Source of the DNA: Clostridia bacterium
Lineage (GTDB): Bacteria; Bacillota; Clostridia; RUG12999
Length of the DNA stretch: 10,521 bases
NCBI GenBank assembly: GCA_017502065.1
Contig: JAFVVU010000056.1
Span: 1 to 10,521 of the forward strand
Direction: 5' to 3'
Every line of letters starts with the position of its first letter. Positions within the stretch are counted from its first letter, which is position 1. Under the pieces are notes generated by a model. It was given only the letters and a program-made list of their open reading frames with translations. It was not told where the DNA came from and searched no databases. Of this stretch, positions 1 to 6,058 are shown piece by piece. The position numbers and the translations under genes are program-made.

Positions 1-36
1 AATAAACGGATTTGGGCAAAATGGATAAAGAATGGG

Positions 37-160
37 CGACCTTCGGGTTGCGGTGCCCGACAAAACCATCGCGTGGCAAAGCCACTCTCGATTTTGTCGA
101 CCGCTGCCCCTTTTCCGCCTCGCTTCATCTCGCACTGCGAGCGCTCGGCATCAAAGCAGG
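37..160. repeat. Structured repeat unit 1, tRNA-fMet-arm-related
   Basis: No credible protein gene is visible here; the open frames are rich in Arg, Ser and Ala and have no ribosome binding site. Seen directly: bases 37-49 are identical to bases 457-469 inside the initiator tRNA gene, and 55-61 match 474-480, so this reads like a copy of the fMet anticodon arm with an altered loop. An 8-bp inverted repeat (58-65 with 92-99) encloses a perfect 5-bp hairpin with a 3-nt loop (73-77 with 81-85). GACCGCTGC follows at 99-107, then another 5-bp, 3-nt-loop hairpin (129-133 with 137-141) and GCTCGGC at 143-149. The same order of parts recurs in the next unit. The strand and function are unknown, and the boundaries are approximate. 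Confidence 0.5.
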
Positions 161-166
161 TTATTC

Positions 167-182
167 GCCCGTCGGGCTTTTT
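167..182 (+). terminator. Short terminator-like hairpin between repeat units
   Basis: GCCC (167-170) pairs with GGGC (174-177) around a 3-nt loop, followed by five T residues (178-182). This has the shape of a weak plus-strand intrinsic terminator and would fit the end of a short transcript from unit 1. The stem is short, so it may be just one more hairpin of the repeat region. Confidence 0.3.
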
Positions 183-188
183 GTAAAT

Positions 189-360
189 CTTTCTTCGGGT
201 TATCGCTACGCGCCTCTTGCGGTTACCAAAATAATCTGCGGATGCACAGCGACATCCTTGATTATTTTGACCGCTGCGCTTCCTCACGCTCCCTTTATCC
301 GCCGCAGGCGGCGGTCGCGTTCGTCACCCAACGAGCCACGCTCGTCGGCCTCATAACAGA
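189..360. repeat. Structured repeat unit 2, tRNA-fMet-arm-related
   Basis: This is a diverged second copy of unit 1. CTTCGGGTTAT (193-203) is identical to 461-471 in the tRNA-fMet gene. A 10-bp inverted repeat (227-236 with 260-269) encloses an inner hairpin (240-244 with 253-257), matching the nested architecture of unit 1 although the stem sequences differ. GACCGCTGC recurs at 269-277, and a 5-bp hairpin with a 3-nt loop (299-303 with 307-311) lies exactly 170 bp from its counterpart. An extra 6-bp hairpin (331-336 with 340-345) is followed by 340-357, which matches the sense strand of the fMet anticodon arm at 17 of 18 positions, including CAT. Stem sequences that change while pairing is kept suggest selection on structure, which is inference. 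Confidence 0.5.
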
Positions 361-390
361 AAGTAAGCAAATTCAATCAGTTCTCACAAC

Positions 391-423
391 AAAAAAAGAA
401 CACCCGCCTTTTGGCGAGTGTCC
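391..423 (-). terminator. Intrinsic terminator of the tRNA operon
   Basis: Bases 398-408 pair with 413-423 around a 4-nt loop. On the minus strand the two non-Watson-Crick positions become G-U wobbles, giving an 11-bp stem, and a run of seven T residues follows (397-391). It begins 7 nt past the CCA end of tRNA-fMet, so it ends the two-tRNA operon. Confidence 0.88.
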
Positions 424-429
424 ATTTTT

Positions 430-506
<77 letters not shown>

Positions 507-523
507 ATATTGAATTTACGTAG

Positions 524-612
524 TGGTGCTGGAAACCGGAATCGAACCGGTACGGGGGTTAAATCCCGCAGGATTTTAAGTCCTGTGCGTCTGCCAGTTC
601 CGCCATTCCAGC
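524..612 (-). tRNA. tRNA-Leu (TAA)
   Basis: This is an 89-nt tRNA on the minus strand with a long variable arm, as expected of class II tRNAs. The acceptor stem is GCTGGAA (612-606) paired with TTCCAGC, the discriminator is A, and CCA is encoded at 526-524. The anticodon loop carries TAA, so it reads UUA and UUG leucine codons. It is the first gene of the operon and lies just downstream of a strong promoter. Confidence 0.95.
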
Positions 613-628
613 TCGAAACTACTAAGTT

Positions 629-657
629 ATTATACCACAACAAAATTTGTTTGTCAA
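629..657 (-). promoter_or_regulatory. Sigma-A type promoter of the tRNA operon
   Basis: On the minus strand, TTGACA (657-652), a 17-bp spacer and TATAAT (634-629) match the consensus in both hexamers, with TGG just before the -10. The -10 lies 16 bp upstream of tRNA-Leu, so the precursor has a short 5' leader. No separate terminator for the upstream radical SAM gene is evident, so some readthrough into the tRNAs is possible. Confidence 0.88.
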
Positions 658-694
658 TATATTTTAAACCAAATTTCCAAGAATTATTCCTAAA

Positions 695-1624
695 TTACAA
701 AAATTTTCTTACCGCACTCCCGCCAAGATAGTTGCACATATCGCCCTGTCTTATGTTTTCGGCTTCCATTTTTTCAAGGATCATATCTTTTATTTTCCAC
801 CAGCTCATACCGAAATTGGCAATTCTTGTATCCTTTTCCGGTGCTCTGCCGATAATTCTTGCTATTGAAATATCGGGGGAGAGATGACGCAGGAATGCGG
901 TGCATCTTTCTACATAATTTTCTGCGGAAAGGAGTTTAAGGCTGCCATCGTCGTACATTTTTTCAAACTGTGTACCCTTTACAATATACAGAGAATGGAG
1001 TTTTACCGTATTAATTTTAAGTGCGGAAAGAATTTTTGCACATTCTATAACGTCATCCATATCGTCCTGCGGAAAATCAAGAATAACATGTGCGCACACC
1101 TCAAATCCGTAGGATTTTACAAGAAGCACGGCATCAATAAACTCGGCAAGAGAGTGTCCACGGTTGATTGACTGAAGTGTGCGGTAATTTACCGTCTGAA
1201 GTCCAAGCTCAATGCAGATGTCAAGTCCTGTTTCTTTCAGAATATCAAGATATTCGGGCGCAATGCAGTCGGGTCTTGTGGAAACGTCAATTCCCACGAT
1301 ATTTTCCATTCGTGCCTGCATTACTGCCGCACGGAAATCTTCGGGCGGCATATACGTGTTTGAAAAATTCTGAAAATAGGCAATAAACTTTTTGGCATTA
1401 TATTTAGGGCCTATGTATTCCATATTAAGTTTTAACTGTTCTTTGGCAGATAAGGCATTTGACAGGCTTTCATATCCTGCGCCACAGCTTCCGCAATAAG
1501 CACAACCGCCCAAACCGACAGTTCCGTCACGGTTTGGGCAGGTTACATCTAAATTAACGGGAAGCTTGTATACTTTTTCGCCGTACTTATCTGCTAAAGT
1601 TTTTGAATATTCTTTATACAGCAT
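695..1624 (-). CDS. YhcC-like (TIGR01212 family) radical SAM protein
   Basis: This 309-residue protein has the length of E. coli YhcC. The N-terminal iron-sulfur motif is CPNRDGT followed by GGCAYC, placing the cluster cysteines at C29, C41 and C44, the spacing typical of this Elp3-like radical SAM subfamily rather than plain CxxxCxxC. Family knowledge: these enzymes bind a [4Fe-4S] cluster and S-adenosylmethionine; the substrate is not established. Further extra cysteines (C47 and others) are present. The ATG follows the stop codon of the phosphofructokinase gene with no gap, and the ribosome binding site (AGGAG) lies inside the last codons of that gene, so the two are probably translationally coupled. 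The family call is firm; the reaction is unknown. Confidence 0.9.
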   Translation of the reverse strand: MLYKEYSKTLADKYGEKVYKLPVNLDVTCPNRDGTVGLGGCAYCGSCGAGYESLSNALSAKEQLKLNMEYIGPKYNAKKFIAYFQNFSNTYMPPEDFRAAVMQARMENIVGIDVSTRPDCIAPEYLDILKETGLDICIELGLQTVNYRTLQSINRGHSLAEFIDAVLLVKSYGFEVCAHVILDFPQDDMDDVIECAKILSALKINTVKLHSLYIVKGTQFEKMYDDGSLKLLSAENYVERCTAFLRHLSPDISIARIIGRAPEKDTRIANFGMSWWKIKDMILEKMEAENIRQGDMCNYLGGSAVRKFL

Positions 1625-2815
1625 TTATTCTCCTACATAAATTCCCATTGTTTTTGCAAGTTTAACCAGTTCGCCGTCGGGATCAACCGGTCTGAAGTTG
1701 CCGTGTATATCGTTTGTCGGGATAACTTCGTTAAGCGGAACGGCGGTAAGTTCGCCTTTTTTAAGTGCTACCATGTGATGATTTTCACCGTTCATAAGAG
1801 CATCAACTGCATATGAGCCGTATCTTGTGCAGAGAATTCTGTCTGCAGAAGAAGGTGATCCACCTCTTGAAATATGACCGATTACGGTTGCACGTGCTTC
1901 AACGTCCATAATTGTTTCGGAAATTGCGTAACCATTATCGTCGCGGTTTCCGTTGATTCTTGTTTCGATTTCTTTTGCAACAGCATCGCCAACGCCTTTA
2001 TATTTATATCCGTCGGGAGCAAATTCTGTTGTTATACCAACAGCTGCCGCACCTGACGGTGTTGGAGCGCCTTCTGCAACAACCACAACAGAGAACTGTT
2101 TTTCACTGCGAAGAGCTGTTTTAACTCTTTCAACAACGTTTGAAATATCATATCCGATTTCGGGGATGAGTGCAACGTCCGCACCTGCGGCAATAGCTGT
2201 GTTAAGAGCAATATGACCTGCGTCACGGCCCATAACCTCAAGCACCATAATACGGTGATGAGCTTCGCCGGTTGTTTTAAGACAGTCGATTGCATCAACA
2301 CATCTGTTAACTGCTGTGTCAAAACCGAATGTAACATCGGTTGAATTAAGGTCGTTATCGATTGTTTTCGGAACACCGATTACTTTAACGCCTTTATTGG
2401 AATAGTCACGTCCGGAAGTGAGCGTACCGTCACCACCAACGATAACAAGAGCATCAATTCCGTTTATTTTAAGGTTATTTACTGCAATATCGGACAAATC
2501 GTCATAAACAATTTTGCCGTTTTCGTCTTTAACAAGACCATCTTTGTTTCTTCTCGGATATTTAAAAAGGTTGTCCTTGTTTGAATTATAAAGAATTGTA
2601 CCGCCTTTGCCGATAATACCTTCAACAGTATCAAGTGTAAGCGGAATCATCTGTGAAGCGCCAAGGAAAAGTCCGCGGTATCCGTTTTTGATGCCAACCA
2701 CTTCAAGTCCGTATTTGTTGATTGCAGTTGTTGTTACTGCACGAATTACTGCATTAAGTCCCGGGCAGTCTCCACCGCCGGTCATAATACCGATTTTTTT
2801 TATTGAATTGTCCAT
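1625..2815 (-). CDS. pfkA: 6-phosphofructokinase, predicted ATP-dependent
   Basis: This cytosolic glycolytic enzyme phosphorylates fructose 6-phosphate to the 1,6-bisphosphate. The start is set at ATG 2815, which has GGAGG 10 nt upstream; an ATG at 2860 adds 15 residues but has no ribosome binding site. The protein is 396 residues, longer than the roughly 320 of E. coli PfkA and typical of the long group III type. Visible motifs are GGGDCPGLNA (13-22), GGDGT (127-131), PKTIDNDL (149-156) with the catalytic aspartates D153 and D155, EVMGRDAG (193-200) and SRGGSPSSADR (316-326). The phosphoryl-donor positions, E. coli 104 and 124, are G130 and K150. Glycine at 104 points to ATP; pyrophosphate enzymes have Asp there. 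Lysine at 124 is shared with pyrophosphate and mixed enzymes, so the donor should be treated as probable, not certain. Confidence 0.93.
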   Translation of the reverse strand: MDNSIKKIGIMTGGGDCPGLNAVIRAVTTTAINKYGLEVVGIKNGYRGLFLGASQMIPLTLDTVEGIIGKGGTILYNSNKDNLFKYPRRNKDGLVKDENGKIVYDDLSDIAVNNLKINGIDALVIVGGDGTLTSGRDYSNKGVKVIGVPKTIDNDLNSTDVTFGFDTAVNRCVDAIDCLKTTGEAHHRIMVLEVMGRDAGHIALNTAIAAGADVALIPEIGYDISNVVERVKTALRSEKQFSVVVVAEGAPTPSGAAAVGITTEFAPDGYKYKGVGDAVAKEIETRINGNRDDNGYAISETIMDVEARATVIGHISRGGSPSSADRILCTRYGSYAVDALMNGENHHMVALKKGELTAVPLNEVIPTNDIHGNFRPVDPDGELVKLAKTMGIYVGE

Positions 2816-2864
2816 ACTTGCCAAACCTCCATCTCTTTGTTGCCCGAAAAAAGCGAGCATAAAT

Positions 2865-2893
2865 ATTTTACACTAAAATTTCCCTGTTTGCAA
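2865..2893 (-). promoter_or_regulatory. Probable promoter of pfkA-yhcC operon
   Basis: On the minus strand, TTGCAA (2893-2888), 17 bp and TAAAAT (2870-2865) lie 50 bp before the pfkA start. A perfect TTGACA also occurs at 2906-2901, but its expected -10 position holds no good hexamer. The region also separates the operon from the RNase M5-like gene, where no clear terminator is visible. Confidence 0.6.
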
Positions 2894-2917
2894 TAGATTT
2901 TGTCAAAAAAACATAAA

Positions 2918-3514
2918 TTATTCCGAAAAGTTAAAATTTTCAAATTTCTCCAGCATATCGGCAAACTGCTCAGGCGTATATAATGTGTTTAAAATTGATA
3001 GCAGGGGATTGGTCGTTATGCCAATTGGCAAATCCAGAAACTGAAGAAGTTTATTTCTTAAAACTGCACTGCCGCTCCGACCGCAAAATCCGAGAGAATA
3101 CAAATCGGCTTTTGTGATTTTTTCGCCTGAAGATGCAGGGGTTATTGTTGCGGCATTTTTTATGCTTTCTATAATTGTATCTTTATCTATTCCTTCAACG
3201 CCTAAAAATCCGTCTTTTGAGGCTGAAGCTTTACGGCTTTCTTTGCCGGGGCGCTGGGGAATATATGCATGTCTGATATATTTATTATCCACAATACCGC
3301 AAATAAAATTCCTTATTAAAAAACCGGCTCTGTCGGAATCTGTAAGAATAATGATGCCTTGCTTTTCGGCAAGCTTTCTTATAAGCTTTTGTTTGCCGTC
3401 GTTTGTAAATATACCAAATCCGCCGAGGGAAACAATAACCGTATCAAAAATTGATGAAATTTTTATTTTATCGTATTTGCCTTCAACAATAATGGCTTCT
3501 TTAATGGGAATCAT
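2918..3514 (-). CDS. RNase M5-like TOPRIM protein (DUF4093)
   Basis: This 198-residue protein has an N-terminal TOPRIM fold: IVEGKYD (9-15) supplies the conserved acidic E11, and LTDSDRAG (57-64) supplies the D59-x-D61 pair that binds metal. A GVEG motif (105-108) and a C-terminal helical part match RNase M5 (RnmV), which matures 5S rRNA in Bacillus. Clostridial relatives are often described only as DUF4093 TOPRIM proteins, and canonical rnmV usually sits beside ksgA, absent here, so I give no symbol. The ATG at 3514 has GGAGG 5 nt upstream; a longer frame to 3673 would run through the terminator of the preceding gene and is rejected. Confident in the family, moderate on the 5S rRNA role. Confidence 0.82.
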   Translation of the reverse strand: MIPIKEAIIVEGKYDKIKISSIFDTVIVSLGGFGIFTNDGKQKLIRKLAEKQGIIILTDSDRAGFLIRNFICGIVDNKYIRHAYIPQRPGKESRKASASKDGFLGVEGIDKDTIIESIKNAATITPASSGEKITKADLYSLGFCGRSGSAVLRNKLLQFLDLPIGITTNPLLSILNTLYTPEQFADMLEKFENFNFSE

Positions 3515-3531
3515 ATGTACCTCCGGTGAGC

Positions 3532-3562
3532 AAAAAAGTACCGTTGCCGCAAGGCAACGGTA
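3532..3562 (-). terminator. Strong, near-symmetrical intrinsic terminator
   Basis: A perfect 10-bp stem (3539-3548 with 3553-3562) with a 4-nt loop is flanked by A6 on one side and T7 on the other, so it could work in both directions. On the minus strand it sits 16 nt past the zinc-ribbon gene stop and 18 nt before the RNase M5-like start. It therefore ends the former, and the latter needs its own promoter or readthrough. Confidence 0.85.
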
Positions 3563-3578
3563 TTTTTTTATAAAGAAA

Positions 3579-3851
3579 TTATTCTTTGTTTTTTGCGAAA
3601 CATTCGCTGCAATATACAGGTTTGTCGTTCTTTGGTTTGAAAGGAACCTGAGCTTCTGCGCCGCATTCTGCACAAGTAATTGTAAACATTTCTCTTGCGC
3701 CTCTTAATGCGTTCTTACGGTTAACTCTGCATTCTTTACATCTGAGTGGTTCATTCAGGAAGCCTTTTTCAGCATAGAATTCCTGCTCGCCTGCTGTGAA
3801 TACAAATTCGTTTCCGCAGTCCTTGCAAATTAAAGTTTTGTCTTCGTACAT
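3579..3851 (-). CDS. Small double zinc-ribbon protein
   Basis: This 90-residue protein contains four CxxC knuckles at C9/C12, C38/C41, C60/C63 and C81/C84, which would form two zinc ribbons. The second pair is separated by exactly 17 residues and includes VPFKP and PVYCSECF, typical of the CxxC-x17-CxxC domain family; the first half resembles the probable zinc-ribbon (zf-trcl) family. The function of either is not known; nucleic-acid or protein binding is only a guess. The ATG at 3851 is chosen because GAGGG lies 8 nt upstream; a GTG at 3866 would overlap that site. It probably forms a single-gene transcript ending at the adjacent terminator. Confidence 0.85.
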   Translation of the reverse strand: MYEDKTLICKDCGNEFVFTAGEQEFYAEKGFLNEPLRCKECRVNRKNALRGAREMFTITCAECGAEAQVPFKPKNDKPVYCSECFAKNKE

Positions 3852-3971
3852 TGTGTTTTCCCTCACTTTGTTTCTAATCCTGATTCAAACCATTCTCCTG
3901 CCTTTAAGCAGCGCGACATACGTAAGATTCATGGACTGATTTATTGTTATGGCAAATTTTTGCCTGATAAC

Positions 3972-4610
3972 CTAGAAATTAGCAATAGGTGATTTTTCAA
4001 GCTTATGCTTGATGCGCTGGAGTGCATTGTCAATTGATTTAACGGGTTTGCCGACAACCTCGGCAATTTCAACATAGCTTTTTCCTGCCACATACTGTTC
4101 AAGCACACTGCGTTCAAACTTACTTAAAATTTTAAGCAGCTTATCGTCAATCCCTTTATAGCTTTCGTTTATAATCATATATTCTTCGGGATTAAGACTG
4201 GAGTCACCTTCAATAAGGTCAATAAGCATTCGTTCGCCTTCGCCGCTTGATTCGTTATTATAGAGCGAAACATAGGAATTAAGCGGAATATGTTTTTGTC
4301 TTGTTGCTGTCTTGATTGCCGTGATGATCTGGCGCGTTATGCAAAGCTCTGCAAATGCCCGGAAGCCGCAGGTCCTGTCACTTTTAAAGTCCCTTATGGC
4401 TTTAACAAGACCGATAAGCCCTTCCTGGATAATATCCTCCCTGTCGGCACCACGTAAAAAATACGTTTTTGCCTTTGCTGTTATGCTTGGTTTATAGCGG
4501 GAAATTAAAATTTCAAAAGCTTCGTTGTTCCCGCTGCGCGCCTCCGTTACAAGTTCAATATCACTTAATTCTGATATATCAAGGTTGCATTCGGAGGGTT
4601 GTGTTGACAA
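3972..4610 (-). CDS. sigH: RNA polymerase sigma factor SigH (Spo0H)
   Basis: This 212-residue sigma-70 family protein is close in length to Bacillus SigH (218). Region 2 includes GADREDIIQEGLIGLVKAI (54-72) for core binding, and the FRAFAELCITRQIITAIKTA stretch (83-102) is highly characteristic of SigH for -10 recognition. Region 4 ends in a helix-turn-helix, KSYVEIAEVVGKPVKSIDNA (177-196). SigH drives early-sporulation and stationary-phase genes. The start is TTG at 4610 with AGGGGG 8 nt upstream; an in-frame ATG 24 nt earlier is cut off by tandem stops. A weak start together with a leader mini-ORF suggests control at translation, which is inference. No clear terminator follows; the 120 bp to the next gene contain only a short GGCAAA/TTTGCC palindrome without a T tract. 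Confidence 0.95.
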   Translation of the reverse strand: MSTQPSECNLDISELSDIELVTEARSGNNEAFEILISRYKPSITAKAKTYFLRGADREDIIQEGLIGLVKAIRDFKSDRTCGFRAFAELCITRQIITAIKTATRQKHIPLNSYVSLYNNESSGEGERMLIDLIEGDSSLNPEEYMIINESYKGIDDKLLKILSKFERSVLEQYVAGKSYVEIAEVVGKPVKSIDNALQRIKHKLEKSPIANF

Positions 4611-4625
4611 AGCGCACGCCCCCTA

Positions 4626-4634
4626 TTACATCAT
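4626..4634 (-). other. Two-codon ORF in the sigH leader (Met-Met-stop)
   Basis: On the minus strand, GAGGAG (4646-4641), a 6-nt spacer, then ATG ATG TAA followed directly by TAG. The Shine-Dalgarno sequence is better placed than that of many genes here, and it sits just downstream of the sigH -10. It is in frame with sigH but cannot extend into it. Whether it is translated is unknown. Confidence 0.4.
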
Positions 4635-4646
4635 TTTATACTCCTC

Positions 4647-4675
4647 ATTATATATCAGCTTCAGGTCATTGTCAA
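4647..4675 (-). promoter_or_regulatory. Sigma-A type promoter of sigH
   Basis: On the minus strand, perfect TTGACA (4675-4670), 17 bp and perfect TATAAT (4652-4647). The predicted leader before the TTG start is about 30 nt and contains the two-codon ORF. Such a consensus promoter implies strong basal transcription, so control of SigH level may lie elsewhere. Confidence 0.85.
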
Positions 4676-4682
4676 GATGTTT

Positions 4683-4712
4683 TTCACAAAAATTTGTCCA
4701 AAAACATATAAT
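4683..4712 (+). promoter_or_regulatory. Possible yunB promoter
   Basis: On the plus strand, TTCACA (4683-4688), 18 bp and TATAAT (4707-4712), overlapping CATATAAT, which also resembles the -10 of the mother-cell sigma factor SigE. In Bacillus, yunB is reported in the SigE regulon. The -35 fits neither sigma well, so the holoenzyme cannot be decided from sequence. Confidence 0.4.
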
Positions 4713-4734
4713 ATTTTATGGGGGATGACGAAAA

Positions 4735-5373
4735 TTGAGAATTTTTGCAAAAAAAAGAAGGAAAATGAAATGCATAATTTTTTTGCTTATTACATCACTT
4801 ATTTTGGTAGTTCTTACTATGAGAGTGAGCACGCTGTTTAATTCTCTTGCGCAAAGCAAAGCCCGGTTTGAAGCTACATATGCAATAAACAAAGTGATAG
4901 GCGAAACAACCGTGGACAGCAAAACTTATTCCGATATTATAATAAAGGAATATGATGGTGGTGGGAGAATAACTGCAGTCAGTACCGATTCCGCACTTAT
5001 AAACCGGATGCAAAGCGAAATTTCCTCCCGCCTTATTGAACGGTTCCGTGAAAATAATCAGTATTACATAACTCTTTCCATTGCAAATATTCTCGGCATG
5101 CGGACCATTACGGGATTTGGTCCCAAACTACCGATAAAAATTTCGCCGTCACCCAATATTTCCGTTAAATTTAATGATAGCTTTGTAAGCGCAGGCATCA
5201 ACCAGACAAAATTTGCCGTTAATATCACTGTGGAAGCGGAAATGATGGTAAGTGCAATTCCGTTCCGCACCAGTGTGGGCGTGGACCGCACAATCCCCGT
5301 TGCACAGGTGGTTCTTGTAGGCTCCGTTCCCGACACATATGCCAATTTTAGTGAAAAATTCGATAAGGAATAA
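4735..5373 (+). CDS. yunB: Sporulation protein YunB
   Basis: This 212-residue protein has a basic N-terminus (KKRRK) and one membrane segment at about 12-28, so most of it would lie outside the cytoplasm or in the intermembrane space of the forespore. Family features are the GFGP motif (127-130), AGINQT (153-158) and the C-terminal VGSVPDTY (195-202). YunB is a conserved sporulation protein of Firmicutes with no known biochemical activity. The start is uncertain: TTG at 4735 has GGGGG 9-10 nt upstream, while ATG at 4765 (residue 11) has AAGG only a few nt upstream; TTG keeps the basic pre-membrane stretch. It diverges from sigH. No terminator is evident between it and the next promoter. Confidence 0.85.
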   Translation: MRIFAKKRRKMKCIIFLLITSLILVVLTMRVSTLFNSLAQSKARFEATYAINKVIGETTVDSKTYSDIIIKEYDGGGRITAVSTDSALINRMQSEISSRLIERFRENNQYYITLSIANILGMRTITGFGPKLPIKISPSPNISVKFNDSFVSAGINQTKFAVNITVEAEMMVSAIPFRTSVGVDRTIPVAQVVLVGSVPDTYANFSEKFDKE

Positions 5374-5403
5374 CACAAATCGAGATATTTTTCAATTTAC
5401 CTA

Positions 5404-5432
5404 TTGACGGGTAGTGATATATGTGATATAAT
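5404..5432 (+). promoter_or_regulatory. Strong extended -10 promoter of the three-gene operon
   Basis: TTGACG (5404-5409), 17 bp and TATAAT (5427-5432), with TGA immediately before the -10. An 8-bp inverted repeat, ATCGAGAT (5379-5386) and ATCTCGAT (5431-5438), brackets the promoter, and CTCG-ATG-CGAG (5433-5443) forms a small hairpin at the expected transcription start. Either could be an operator for one of the helix-turn-helix proteins encoded downstream; this is inference. Confidence 0.82.
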
Positions 5433-5436
5433 CTCG

Positions 5437-5622
5437 ATGCGAGATAAAAAGGAGGTAAGAACCATAATAAATATTTCGGATCGAAATAAACTTGAGCATC
5501 ATCTGGATTTGTGGATAACAGAGGGTGCTTTTGTTTGTGAAGAAAACGAAGATGAAGATTACAGCAGCTTTGATGGATATGACATCGGGCATAAGAGAGA
5601 TTTAGAACAGCAGCCCTTATGA
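5437..5622 (+). CDS. Acidic microprotein, unrecognised, start uncertain
   Basis: I do not recognise this protein. From ATG 5437 it would be 61 residues, but that ATG has no ribosome binding site and sits at the predicted transcription start. A very strong site, AAAAAGGAGG (ending at 5455), lies inside the frame, and 8 nt after it comes ATA ATA (5464-5469) in the same frame. No ATG, GTG or TTG occurs at a suitable distance in this frame. So the product may start at a rare AUA codon (52 residues), may be leaderless, or may carry a substitution or sequencing error. The protein is hydrophilic and acidic, with CEENEDED and SSFDGYD stretches, and has no membrane segment. It is the first gene of the operon, ending 13 nt before the next start. 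Confidence 0.5.
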   Translation: MRDKKEVRTIINISDRNKLEHHLDLWITEGAFVCEENEDEDYSSFDGYDIGHKRDLEQQPL

Positions 5623-5635
5623 AGGAGAGATTATT

Positions 5636-6058
5636 ATGGAGCTTAGAATGAAAAGACGTGGGTTTGTTCCCACAAAAACAGAACTTACGTACATGAAAAA
5701 ATATTTTGGAGTAATTCCAATTGAAACAATAATGGCAGACCTTGATATATCGGCACCGCAGTTTTTAAAAATGGCAAAAATGCTGAATTTAAAAATAAGG
5801 AAAAAGCACATAACCGATTTGCTTATGTTTTCACGCAAAAAACATACAAATCCGAACCCGGTTACAGATGATACCAAAATGCTTGTGTGCAGATATTATT
5901 TTGAAGGGTCGGGGGTTGAAAATATATGTGCTCAGCTTGGGAGAAGCAAAAAAACCGTTTGCAGTATACTTGAAGAATGTATGGAAAACGGCGACTACAT
6001 AAGATATAACATTTTCGGAAGAGAGGAGAAAAGGAATTGCCGAAATTGTCGGATATAA
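5636..6058 (+). CDS. Protein with two predicted helix-turn-helix segments
   Basis: This protein of 140 residues starts at an ATG with GAAGGAGAG 6 nt upstream. I do not recognise a named family. Two stretches look like helix-turn-helix units: residues about 16-54 (TKTELTYMKKYFGVIPIETI, then an LDISAPQFLKMAKMLNLK recognition region) and about 82-113 (CRYYFEGSGVENICAQLGRS, then KKTVCSIL). A basic linker (IRKKH, SRKKH) joins them and the C-terminus is rich in Arg and Cys. DNA binding is likely, possibly as a regulator of its own promoter. It overlaps the next gene by 22 nt, so the two are probably translationally coupled. A phage-derived origin is possible, but no phage structural genes are nearby. 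Confidence 0.72.
   Translation: MELRMKRRGFVPTKTELTYMKKYFGVIPIETIMADLDISAPQFLKMAKMLNLKIRKKHITDLLMFSRKKHTNPNPVTDDTKMLVCRYYFEGSGVENICAQLGRSKKTVCSILEECMENGDYIRYNIFGREEKRNCRNCRI

Noticed and set aside
37..360. CRISPR array or integron cassette
   Set aside because: There are only two long diverged units, no short identical repeats with regular spacers, and no cas or integrase gene; hairpin positions do not follow a known attC layout.
1953..2216. Plus-strand frames opposite pfkA and other genes (also within rho and dacF)
   Set aside because: They lie antisense to well-conserved proteins, lack ribosome sites and match no recognisable family; they are shadows of the real codons.
2816..2860. Upstream ATG adding 15 residues to phosphofructokinase
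   Set aside because: It has no ribosome binding site and lies too close to the -10; GGAGG precedes the later ATG, where family homology begins.
2898..2906. TTGACA at 2906-2901 as the pfkA -35
   Set aside because: At 16-18 bp spacing no acceptable -10 is found; TTGCAA with TAAAAT at 17 bp is the better pair.
3515..3673. N-terminal extension of the RNase M5-like protein
   Set aside because: It would read through the strong terminator hairpin and part of the zinc-ribbon gene; a well-spaced GGAGG marks the internal ATG at 3514.
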